64,000 bases of DNA. It comes from Streptomyces sp. NBC_01116 (GTDB lineage: Bacteria; Actinomycetota; Actinomycetes; Streptomycetales; Streptomycetaceae). Positions 47,069-55,388 of the stretch are shown one piece after another. Position numbers and translations under genes: made by a program. Location of the stretch: positions 6,867,501 to 6,931,500 of the forward strand of contig NZ_CP108644.1 of assembly GCF_041435495.1 (NCBI RefSeq), written 5' to 3'. A model generated the notes under the pieces. That model was not told the origin of the DNA, did not search any database, and saw only the letters and a list, made by a program, of their open reading frames with translations. Position 1 is the first letter of the stretch. Every line of letters begins with the position of its first letter.

Positions 47069-48313
47069 CTGGCCGGCTACATAGAAGACCGATGGCTGAA
47101 GAAGCGCCCGAACCCGAAAACCGGCAAACGCGACCGCACCGCCATGTACGGCAAGTGCACCCGCTACCGAGTCAAGGGCATCCCCGGCGTCAAGGACCGT
47201 TCCTTCGACGCACTTCAGGACGCCAAGACCTGGCTCGCCCAGGCCCAGACCGATGCACGCCGAGGCGAGTTCGTCGATCCCCGGGACGGGGCCATCTCCG
47301 TCAAGGACTACATTGCGACCCACTGGTGGCCCACTCAGAGCGGTGACCCGTCCACGATCGAGCGGATCGAGCAGAGGGTACGCCGCCACATCGTTCCCCA
47401 CCTGGGTGCTCAGCCGCTCAACGCCATCGGCACGGAAGTCCTGCGGCACTGGAAGAAGCGGCTGGAGAAGGACCTCGGTCCGACCTCGATCCGTCTGGTC
47501 TGGGCGACGCTCTCCAGCGTCCTCCAGGCTGCGGTCGAGGACCGTCGCCTCGGACGCAACCCATGCCGGTCCAGCACGGTCGGGCCTCCGCCCGCGGCCC
47601 CTGGCAGGGTTGAGGCGTGGCCGCCCGAACGGGTGCTGGCGGTACGGGAGGCTCTGCCGGACCGCTACCGGATACTCCTCGTGATCGGAGCAGGTCTCGG
47701 GCTCCGCCAAGGGGAAGCGCTCGGACTCTCAGCGGACGATATCGACTTCGAGAAGGAAGTCGTCCACGTCCGGCGGCAGATCAAGATGGTGCGAGCGAAA
47801 CTGTGCTTCGCGCTTCCGAAGGGCCGCAAGGTCCGGGACGTGCCGCTGCCGGCCAGCGTGGCCCGGGCAATCCGGCAGCACATGGAGCAGTTCGCACCGA
47901 TCCCGGTCACGCTGCCCTGGGACGACCCGACTCCGGCCGAGACGCCGGTGGAGGCCAAGCACCGGCGGCCGAGGACCTACAGCCTCCTGGTGACGGGACG
48001 TGAGCGGAAGGCCATCAACCGGAACTACTTCAACTCCTATGTGTGGAAGCCCGCTCTGGCCACGGCGGGTGTGATCGCCGCGCTGGACGAGGGCACCGAT
48101 GGTGCTCGCGTGTGGGAGCCGTCCCGGGAGCACGGCTTTCACGCCCTGCGCCACTTCTTCGCCTCCGAGGAACTGGAGTCTGGCGAATCGGTCGTCTCCC
48201 TGGCACGCTGGCTGGGGCACTCGGACCCCGGGTTCACGCTGCGGAAGTACTCCCACTTCCTGCCCCGCGCCGGCGCACGAGGTAGCGCCGCCATCGACGT
48301 GATCTTCGCGTAG
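47069..48313 (+). CDS. int: site-specific tyrosine integrase of island 2
   Basis: A protein of about 414 aa. The N-terminus is AP2/SAM-like arm-binding (GYIEDRWLKKRPNPKTGKRD, RYRVKGIPGVKDRSF). The catalytic domain has Arg in GLGLRQGEALGLSADD, HALRHFF, WLGHSDPGF and the nucleophile Tyr in LRKYSH. The conserved N-terminus begins 25 codons before the first ATG. The only suitable start there is CTG at 47069, six bases after AAAGGAG, so a near-cognate CTG start is proposed; otherwise ATG at 47144. The att core lies about 140 bp after its stop. It should catalyse integration and, with Xis, excision. Confidence 0.88.
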   Translation: MAGYIEDRWLKKRPNPKTGKRDRTAMYGKCTRYRVKGIPGVKDRSFDALQDAKTWLAQAQTDARRGEFVDPRDGAISVKDYIATHWWPTQSGDPSTIERIEQRVRRHIVPHLGAQPLNAIGTEVLRHWKKRLEKDLGPTSIRLVWATLSSVLQAAVEDRRLGRNPCRSSTVGPPPAAPGRVEAWPPERVLAVREALPDRYRILLVIGAGLGLRQGEALGLSADDIDFEKEVVHVRRQIKMVRAKLCFALPKGRKVRDVPLPASVARAIRQHMEQFAPIPVTLPWDDPTPAETPVEAKHRRPRTYSLLVTGRERKAINRNYFNSYVWKPALATAGVIAALDEGTDGARVWEPSREHGFHALRHFFASEELESGESVVSLARWLGHSDPGFTLRKYSHFLPRAGARGSAAIDVIFA

Positions 48314-48368
48314 CCGCGATCGGTCCGCTGGGCCCGTGGAGTGTGGCTCGTAGCCCGCCGCAGGCCCA

Positions 48369-48471
48369 AAGTCCCAGAGGAGTCCCAGACATGCCGCCGC
48401 CCCCCTTCCTGACCTGCTGAATGGCAGGTCAGACGGGGTGCGGCGGCATCGGCGTATCAGATGTCCCGGAA
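48369..48471 (+). repeat. att-like site 3 (right end of island 2)
   Basis: Arm motifs (AAGTCCCAG, then GAGTCCCAG) at 48369-48388 lie on the integrase side. The 15-bp core TCAGATGTCCCGGAA is at 48457-48471. The stretch resembles 19585-19695. Confidence 0.6.
48409..48432. terminator. 9-bp stem hairpin after the integrase gene
   Basis: CTGACCTGC and GCAGGTCAG flank a six-base loop, between the arm motifs and the att core. Without a T-run, as usual in this genus. Confidence 0.55.
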
Positions 48472-48512
48472 CTCCACCACTATGACCTTGACCTGCATGG
48501 ACGGCACCGCCT

Positions 48513-48528
48513 GAAGATCATCTTGCAC
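48513..48528 (+). repeat. 16-bp direct repeat, candidate att of the second integrase family (copy 1)
   Basis: GAAGATCATCTTGCAC is identical to 55343-55358 and is followed by a partly matching TTGCRCAAG-type continuation. It sits 30 bp past the 3' end of the dead integrase, the same position relative to that gene as the other copy has to the intact one. Confidence 0.55.
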
Positions 48529-48557
48529 AAATGTTGCACAAGGTGGGTTGATCAAGG

Positions 48558-49833
48558 TCAAGCAGCCTTCGAATACATGCCCTTGACCGCCTGGCGGACC
48601 TTCGACCCGGCGCCCGCGACGCGGTGGACATACTTACGGAGAGTACACGCCGGATCGGAGTGTCCGAGCCTGTCCGCGAGCGTGTACACGTCCACCCCGC
48701 CGTTGATCATCATGGACGCGTACAGGTGCCGGAGAGCATGCATCATCTTGTCGTGCGACTTCTCCCACCGGCGACCCCTAGCCGTGGGGTCCAGCGGGGC
48801 GATGAGCCCGACCGCGGCGAGTGCGGGCTTCCATACGTCGCTGTTGAACCAGTTCGATTGGATGGCGGTCTTCTCCCGGGTGTAGAAGATCAACCGCACC
48901 GTCACCGGCCGGCTGTGCCTGGTGCGGTGAGGCCGTGTCACTTCGACCGGCGGGAACTTCTCCATGTGCTCCTTGAGGGCCTGGGCTACGGCGTCGTCCA
49001 GCTCAACCCAGCGGTCCTTGGGGTCGTCGTCATCCCCACCCTTGGGCCTGTCGAAGACCAATACAGGCCCGGCGTGTGCCACCTGGCTCTGAATGTGGAC
49101 CATAGGCCCGTCGGGGTGCTCCCAGTCGATGCCATCGGGGCTGAGACCGAAGATCTCCCCTTGGCGCATCCCGAGTCCTCGCCCGCAGTCGACGAGCGCC
49201 TTGTACCGCTCCGGCAGCTCGACACGGATCTTGTCGGTGTCGTCCCATTTCAGCACCAGTTCCTTGGGGCCTGATCCGCCGCGCTTCGGCTTGACGGCCT
49301 ACACCGCTCGCAGATGGCACGGGTTCTTCCGGATCAGTTCGTCGTCCACCGCCAGGTCAAAGGCGGACTGAAGGTTGTTGAAGACCAACCGCAAGGTTGA
49401 GTCCTCCAGCAACTCGCGTTGCCCCCTGAGCCAGTCCCGCAGCGCCGAGGCTGACACGTCCTTGACCCGCATCTTCCCTAGGGGCGTGGGGACGACGTGA
49501 AGCCGTATCCGCTGTTCGTGACGCTGGTACGTGCGCCGATTGTCGAAGGTCTGTCCGTCGAGCCACAGCGTGACCAGCTCGCTCACCCGGATAGCCCCGG
49601 CCTTGGGGTTGACGTAGGTCCCGTCATCGACGCCGGCCCGCATTTTCGTCTCGTGCTTCTTGGCGTCGACTTCCTTCGCGAACAGCTCGGTCTGCTGGAC
49701 GCCCTCCCGGGTCCCGCCACCGCGCCTGCCACCGCTTCCCGACCCCGTGATCCCTCGTCGGAGACTTGCCGTGTTCCTTGCAGACCGGGTCTCCGGCCCT
49801 CGGGCGCGACTTGCGCCAAGGGTCGTACGGCAT
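48558..49833 (-). pseudogene. decayed tyrosine integrase
   Basis: A paralogue of the intact integrase at 55389-56663, in the same orientation. The catalytic part reads cleanly (RLGHSDPACTLRKYVHRV, MMHALRHLYASMMINGG, GLGMRQGEIFGLSP). The N-terminal part reads MPYDPWRKSRPRAGDP, then shifts frame before QQTELFAKEV, and meets a stop after NPCHLRAV before the catalytic half continues. At least one frameshift and one stop make it inactive. Confidence 0.85.
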
Positions 49834-49996
49834 GCAGGCAACTCCTCAACATCGGGCGGCCTTTGATGCTATTGGCGAGAGATGTGGTGATACGGCCGCC
49901 ATGTGAGCGAATGAAAAATTGATCCCTTGTGGGAAAAATTGCCGCTCTCTACCGTCGGCTGGAGTAGGTAACGATCAGCAGGAGACGGAGAGCCCC

Positions 49997-50215
49997 ATGG
50001 CCTCGAAGCGTCCAGGAGCAGGCAGCGAGCCCCTGCGCGCCAAGGCGGCGGCGGAGGAAGTCGCAGCGTATCTACGAGTTGGCGTAGAGACTCTCTATAA
50101 GTGGCGGTACGCGAGAACGGGCCCGCAGGGCGTTCGCACCGTGAAGTACCTCCGCTATGACTGGGAGGACATCGAGGCGTGGTGGGCTGAGAAGAGGGCG
50201 CAGCAGACGGCATGA
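49997..50215 (+). CDS. excisionase-like DNA-binding protein
   Basis: A protein of 72 aa. The winged-helix core is AEEVAAYLRVGVETLYKWRY, YLRYDWEDIEAWWAEK. A strong GGAGACGGAG precedes the ATG. Divergent from the dead integrase, in the usual int/xis order of this element family. Although its integrase is dead, it might still act on att sites of the intact paralogue. Confidence 0.78.
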   Translation: MASKRPGAGSEPLRAKAAAEEVAAYLRVGVETLYKWRYARTGPQGVRTVKYLRYDWEDIEAWWAEKRAQQTA

Positions 50216-50362
50216 CGTCGCATGCCGTACGGCATGTCTGCGCGGCCGTCATTCGGTAGCACGCTGGTCGCCGAGTACTACTGCGCGAGCCTGACCATGC
50301 GGTAGCTCTCGCCGCTGTTTGGCGTTTCCCCCGGCCACGGTGCACCGGGCTGAGCACCAGCC

Positions 50363-52231
50363 GTGGCGTTCAGCGACTACCTTGTCGAACTCGGCAACCG
50401 TGATCGGGACACCAACGTCCTCGCTGACGTGACAGCTACCACCCCAACAACGTCGTCCGCTTCCGCCCCCAACTGGCCACACTGCGGGCGTAGTGCCGAC
50501 CCGGCCACGGATCCGGTCGGCTGTCGTGGGCGACGAGTGGCGCCGCATGCCGAATGCCTGGCGCATCTCAGCGACGCCGACCGTTCCGCGTACCTGGCTC
50601 GCCTGCGCCCTGGGGATAGCCTCGACCATCGCGGCACCATTATGAGTGAGAGCCTGCTGAGGGCGTTGCTCGCCCCGACCATCGATTCGGAGACAAGGAA
50701 GCCCGTTTTGGGGCACCTCCGGTTCGACCATGCGGAGATTCTCGGGGATGCCGGTTTCGACCGCGTGACGGTGCGCGGGAAGGTCTCATTCCGCCACACC
50801 AAGGTCCGAGGGAACGTCCGCTTCGTGAGAGCGGAGATCGGTGGGAGCGCCGAGTTCAACGACGCGAGGATCGAGGGGAGCGCGTTCTTCGGCCACACAA
50901 AGATTGGCAGCGTCTTGAGCGGTATGCCCGGCTCCGTGAACCGACGAAGCGTCTCGTTCAACGGTGCTGAGATCCGCTCGGTCGTCGGGTTCGCCCACGC
51001 CGAGATCAGTGGGGATGTGGTATTTGTCAGGGCGAAGATCGGCGGCGAACTCCAGTTCAACGGCGCTGAGATCGGGGGGAACGTATTGTTCCGCTACACG
51101 GCGATCGGCTGGGGCGCCACGTTCAGAGGCGCCGTTTTCAGAAGCGCCACTGAGGTCGGGACGCTGGTGTGCAAGGACGCAGTGGACCTCTCAGAGGCGA
51201 CCTTCGAGTCCGGCGTGACGATAGAGGCGTCGGCTCGCGCCGTGATATGCCGACGGACTCGGTGGGCCTCCACCGCCACACTGCGCCTGCGGTTCGCCAA
51301 GGTGGACCTGAGCAACGCGTTCATGGAGTACCCGGTGAGTGTCTCCGCTCATCCTCGGCCTTTCGCCCGCGGCGGAGGGGAGATGGCTGAACCTGAAGTG
51401 CCTGGCCCTCTCGTTCGGGTCACATCGCTGCGGGGCGTGGATGCCGCGCACCTGGTACTCGCCGACGTCGACCTGTCCCGGTGTCGGTTCGCCGGAGCCA
51501 TCCACCTTGATCAGTTGCGGATGGAGGGACGGTGCCCCTTTGCTGCAGTTCCCTCCGGGATCCATCGGCGAGGACTCTGGCCGGTTCGTTGGACGCCACG
51601 TCGCATCCTGGCGGAAGAGCAGCACTGGCGTACCCACACCACCAGCGCAGCTGGCTGGACTCCCAGTCAGTCGGGGGAGCCACCGGAGCCGGCCGCACTG
51701 GCACCGATATACCGGCAACTACGCAAGGCCTTTGAGGACTCCAAGGACGAGCCCGGTGCCGCCGACTTCTACTACGGCGAGATGGAAATGCGGCGGCTTA
51801 ACCGCGATACACCCCGAGCCGAACGGGCGTTGCTGGCCGCGTACTGGGCGGCTTCCGGTTACGGGCTCCGGGCCTCGCGAGCTATGGGCTTGCTACTGGT
51901 GTCCATGACCACCACCGTGCTGGTGATGATGCTGTGGGGCCTACCGAAAGACGATCCTAAACCCGAAAGCACAGGCACTCTCAACGGCCCGAGAATCACG
52001 ATCACGACCGATACGCCTGACCCAGTCAACCCCGACGGCCCGCTCCTGAAGCGTCTGTCCACCGATCGATTCGAGAAGTCGCTGCAGGTGGTCATCAACT
52101 CCGTGGTGTTCCGATCCTCTGGGCAGGACCTGACCACCGGGGGAACCTACATCGAGATGGGTTCCCGCCTTGCTGAACCGGCCCTGCTCGGCCTCGCGGT
52201 CCTGGCGGTCCGGGGACGCCTTAAACGATAG
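50363..52231 (+). CDS. pentapeptide-repeat-like membrane protein
   Basis: A protein of up to 622 aa. The conserved N-terminal segment is CGRSADPATDPVGCRGRRVA, CLAHLSDADRSAYLARLRPG. Then imperfect pentapeptide-like coils run over about 250 residues (VSFRHTKVRGNVRFVRAEIG, FNDARIEGSAFFGHTKI, VSFNGAEIRSVVGFAHAEIS). After a linker come FYYGEMEMRRLNRDTP, one or two transmembrane helices (GLLLVSMTTTVLVMMLWG and ALLGLAVLAVRG) and a polar loop between them. A right-handed beta-helix sensor tethered to the membrane is likely. The GTG start is poorly supported. Such proteins are common cargo of Streptomyces islands; function is unknown. Confidence 0.7.
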   Translation: MAFSDYLVELGNRDRDTNVLADVTATTPTTSSASAPNWPHCGRSADPATDPVGCRGRRVAPHAECLAHLSDADRSAYLARLRPGDSLDHRGTIMSESLLRALLAPTIDSETRKPVLGHLRFDHAEILGDAGFDRVTVRGKVSFRHTKVRGNVRFVRAEIGGSAEFNDARIEGSAFFGHTKIGSVLSGMPGSVNRRSVSFNGAEIRSVVGFAHAEISGDVVFVRAKIGGELQFNGAEIGGNVLFRYTAIGWGATFRGAVFRSATEVGTLVCKDAVDLSEATFESGVTIEASARAVICRRTRWASTATLRLRFAKVDLSNAFMEYPVSVSAHPRPFARGGGEMAEPEVPGPLVRVTSLRGVDAAHLVLADVDLSRCRFAGAIHLDQLRMEGRCPFAAVPSGIHRRGLWPVRWTPRRILAEEQHWRTHTTSAAGWTPSQSGEPPEPAALAPIYRQLRKAFEDSKDEPGAADFYYGEMEMRRLNRDTPRAERALLAAYWAASGYGLRASRAMGLLLVSMTTTVLVMMLWGLPKDDPKPESTGTLNGPRITITTDTPDPVNPDGPLLKRLSTDRFEKSLQVVINSVVFRSSGQDLTTGGTYIEMGSRLAEPALLGLAVLAVRGRLKR

Positions 52232-52234
52232 TGA

Positions 52235-52375
52235 CCGCGGCCCGTCGACCAAGCAACGGACCAGTCCAGCCTCGCCGCCGCGTTGAGTTCGGCGAGTAGG
52301 ACCTTGTGGAGCCGCTGCCACACGCCAGCTTCGTTCCACTCCCGCAGTCGGCGCCAGCACGTCCGTTACGGGACA
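52235..52375 (-). pseudogene. N-terminal fragment of an IS5-type transposase
   Basis: The minus frame reads CWRRLREWNEAGVWQRLHKV, LLAELNAAARLDWSVAW, the start region of IS5 (IS1648-like) transposases. Only about 45 codons remain. The surrounding gene-free stretch to 52636 shows nothing else. Confidence 0.65.
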
Positions 52376-52636
52376 CTTTGGCTCAAGGCCGCGCTACCCA
52401 ACTGAGCAGTGAGCTCCAGAGGGTTCTATGGCATAGCGGACCTGTTGCCCGCGCACGGTCGGCCCCTTGATGAGCCCCCGCGTATGGCAAAGGCGCTAGC
52501 TGGGTTGGCAGTTCGAGGGTCGCCCCTGCTCCAGTGGACGCGTGTCAGCTTGGTCAGGTTCATGCCTGTGCGTAACGGAAAGCACTCAAAGTGACCGTCC
52601 TAGTGAAAGCCGCGGGCCGCCACCCTTAGCTTGATC

Positions 52637-53474
52637 TCATGGCAGCTGGCGAGCGTCAACAAGAGAAGGGGCGCGAGGGTGTCTACTTCGCGCGTGAATG
52701 GCTTGAGAGCACAACGCGCGCATGCGGTAGCCGTCGCTCTTCAGCGAGATGACCTCGGCATGGTGGACGAGGCGGTCGATCATCGCGGCGGCGATGGTGT
52801 CGTCGCCGAAGACCTCGCCCCAGCGTCCGAAGGGCTTGTTGCTGGTCACGATCACCGAGGCGCGTTCGTAGCGGCCTGAGATGAACTGAAAGAACAGGTT
52901 CGCAGCCTCGGGCTCGAAGGGGATGTAACCGACCTCGTCGACCACGATCAGCGGGATCCGTCCCAGCCGGGTCAGCTCATCGCTCAGACGCCCTGCCTGG
53001 TGGGCCTCGGCAAGGCGGGTGACCCACTGGGCGGCGGTGCCGAACGCGACCCGGTGGCCGGCCTGGCAGGCCCGGATGCCGAGCCCGGTGGCGAGGTGGG
53101 TCTTGCCGGTGCCGGGCGGCCCCAGAAAGATCACATTTTCCTTTCCGGCGACGAAGTCCAGCGTCCCCAGATGGGCGATGGCCTCGCGTTTCACGGACCG
53201 CTGGTGATCGAAGTCGAAGTCCTCCAGCGACTTGCGGGTGGGGGAAACGAGCCGCCCGGACGCGCCCTTCGGCGCCGTGGGAGTCGCGGGCGGCGACCTC
53301 CTTTGCAGGCAGCCAGATACTCCTCGTGGCTCCAGCCCTCATCACGGGCCCGCTCGGCGAGCCGAGCGGCAGCATCCCGCAGGGCCGGGCCTTCAACGCC
53401 TAGGTCAGATAGATCAGTTCGGAGCCGACGTCGCGGCTGGTCCTGGCCTGGTTGGTGCTGTTCTTCGTGCTCAT
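52637..53474 (-). pseudogene. decayed IS21 helper ATPase (istB)
   Basis: The ATPase core is intact (FLGPPGTGKTHLATGLGI, LIVVDEVGYIPFEPEA, VTSNKPFGRWGEVFGDDTIA). The N-terminus from MSTKNSTNQARTSRDVGSE is split over several frames (EYLAAC, EVAARDSHGAEGRVRAA, KREAIAHLGTLDF). The C-terminus after SDGYRMR is unlike other IstB proteins. Relic of an IS21-family element. Confidence 0.8.
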
Positions 53475-53475
53475 C

Positions 53476-53640
53476 ACGCTGCCCCTTCGCCCGTGCTCAG
53501 TCCGCCGTCGATGACGCCGAAGATCCGGTCGTAGGTGTCCAGCGACCGCTCCTCGACCTCCGTCGCATCCGTCGGCGCCGGTTCCGTGCCGGCTGCCGCC
53601 TTGCGGGAGGCCGCGGCAGCAGCCGCGTCGTGAGCACACG
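53476..53640 (-). pseudogene. C-terminal remnant of istA
   Basis: The frame ending ERSLDTYDRIFGVIDGG and stopping next to the istB start matches the tail of actinobacterial IstA. The rest of the transposase is gone. Confidence 0.5.
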
Positions 53641-53768
53641 AGGTAGTGGGCGCAGGGGAGTTGGGACATTGGGAAGGCCTCGATGTAAGCCACCGCGTGA
53701 ACGAGCAGGCCTCTGCCGCGTTCTCCCAAGAAAGGCGGCAGGTGCCTGCTCACAGAGTTGGCTCCCCG

Positions 53769-54887
53769 CTAGGGTCGGACGCACCCGAGGAAGTCCGAAG
53801 GCGGTTCGTTCCTGTCGTCGTCGCTGACGTCGTACAGAATCGTGCAGCGGGTAGGGACGGGAGGCGGTGGGGGCTCAAGCTCATGGGCGTCCAGCAGTGC
53901 CCGGACATGTCCGGGCAGCACCTGCGGGCCCTCATGCAGGACCGCGTCAGCAGCCTCGGACGTATCCTCGTACGGCACCTGAGCGAAGGCTTCTTCCCCC
54001 CACCTCATGTGACTGGGCGTCACTCGTCGAGAGGGGTCGGAGCGCTCACCCCTGGATTCATCACCAACAGACTTCTGAGACGTGGCTGCATCCCTGGCCG
54101 AGGAGAATGTTCGGCCATTGGCTCGGACGCGCCGTTGGCTGGGAAGTGCGCCAGCCACCGCCGCGCGCCCGGAGCCATCCAGATGCTGCACGGCTGTGAA
54201 GATGCTTCGCAGTACCTCTTCGCCGCCGCGCCGTGTATGCGGCAGCCGTTCGTCGCACAGAACACGATTCCAAGGAAGGGAACTCTGCCACAGCCGTTTA
54301 TGGCGGATGTTCTGGTACTGCTGCCGTCGGTACAGCTCAGCCTGTACGTCGTGCGCGGACACGAGGCTGCAGCCATGGTGCGAGCCGTCCTGGGCTACAT
54401 GGCCGCAGAGAAGGCCGGCATTTGCGGCTTTGTCCTGCTCGCCGCCGTCCCAGGCCCAGTGGTTGTAGAGCAGATAGAGCGGCATGCACTGCACGGCAGC
54501 CGCGTGCTGGATCAACTGGTCGCACTGGTAGGCCCGCTGCTTCTTCACTGCGTGCTCGAAGAGATAACGGCCGTACCGGTCTGCTTTCTTGGCTTGAATC
54601 CGCAGTCCGATGCCGTGGGATCGGTTGTGTATCCACATCTCCCAGTCGGCGCCGTTAACGCGTTCCGCGGACTTGTCGAACTGGATTACCTTGACTCGAC
54701 GGTCAAGGAACTCGCGGAAATGGCGCATGTTCATGTCTGTGAAACTCTCCTCGTTGGGGGCGGGAGGGCTTCTGTATCCGCTCTCCAGCCAGCGGAAGGT
54801 GTCACTGGCCATCCACAGCAGCACGCTGCACAAGGACGATCGGTTACCTGGCAGCGGCCTGGAGGGAGCGGCGGCGTCGAGCGTCAT
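53769..54887 (-). CDS. DUF6615-like protein, possible nuclease fold
   Basis: A protein of about 372 aa (ATG at 54812 would give 347). The first 170 residues resemble DUF6615: SFTDMNMRHFREFLDRRVKV, RVNGADWEMWIHN, GIGLRIQAKKADRYGRYLFE, AAAVQCMPLYLLYNHWAW. The spacing of Asp in GADWE and QAK in RIQAKK looks like a PD-(D/E)xK-type site with Gln-x-Lys. The second half (from SSARDAATSQ on) is low in similarity to anything known to me and rich in Glu/Pro. The neighbours are IS and integrase debris, so it is cargo of the third island. Nuclease activity is inference. Confidence 0.62.
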   Translation of the reverse strand: MTLDAAAPSRPLPGNRSSLCSVLLWMASDTFRWLESGYRSPPAPNEESFTDMNMRHFREFLDRRVKVIQFDKSAERVNGADWEMWIHNRSHGIGLRIQAKKADRYGRYLFEHAVKKQRAYQCDQLIQHAAAVQCMPLYLLYNHWAWDGGEQDKAANAGLLCGHVAQDGSHHGCSLVSAHDVQAELYRRQQYQNIRHKRLWQSSLPWNRVLCDERLPHTRRGGEEVLRSIFTAVQHLDGSGRAAVAGALPSQRRVRANGRTFSSARDAATSQKSVGDESRGERSDPSRRVTPSHMRWGEEAFAQVPYEDTSEAADAVLHEGPQVLPGHVRALLDAHELEPPPPPVPTRCTILYDVSDDDRNEPPSDFLGCVRP

Positions 54888-55041
54888 CACGTTGCCAAGC
54901 CAACCAGACGGCACCGACAGCGTGGCACGAGGCCGGTCACAGCAAGCGGGCTCGCCGTGTCCATGTCTCTCGAACAGGGAGAACGGGGTCACGGCGGCCA
55001 GAGCCCCGCCGTCCGCGCTACCCCCGCTGAACTTTGTATGT

Positions 55042-55287
55042 CTACCTACGAGGAACGGGGTTACCTTCGTCGAGGCGCAGGGCTTCGTACGCGTCGGTCA
55101 CGAGCCGGAAGGCGGCGTCCTCGGCCGACACAAGGTCAATTTCGAACGGGCCTACGGCGAAGAGGGGTCTGCGTTCGTCGTCGTCGACCTTCCAGTTAAG
55201 CCCGCGGTTGAACTGCTCGGACAAGGCGTCGTCCGGCTTTCGGTCCTTGCGCGGCACGCGCGGCTGCTGCAGGTGCCCGATTCCCAT
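55042..55287 (-). CDS. small hypothetical protein
   Basis: A protein of 81 aa, moderately convincing: FNRGLNWKVDDDERRPLFAV, GPFEIDLVSAEDAAFRLVTD. Codon use fits, and no family is recognised. It lies between the DUF6615 gene and the integrase on the same strand. Confidence 0.4.
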   Translation of the reverse strand: MGIGHLQQPRVPRKDRKPDDALSEQFNRGLNWKVDDDERRPLFAVGPFEIDLVSAEDAAFRLVTDAYEALRLDEGNPVPRR

Positions 55288-55342
55288 GGCGTAGTCCCGG
55301 AACTCGTAGACAGACTTCTGACCTGCGCAAATGACCCCTCTC

Positions 55343-55358
55343 GAAGATCATCTTGCAC
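55343..55358 (+). repeat. 16-bp direct repeat, candidate att of the second integrase family (copy 2)
   Basis: Identical to 48513-48528, lying 31 bp past the 3' end of the intact integrase. The pair bounds about 6.8 kb. Confidence 0.55.
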
Positions 55359-55388
55359 GGTTGTCGCGCAAGCCGAACGGAGCAGGAC

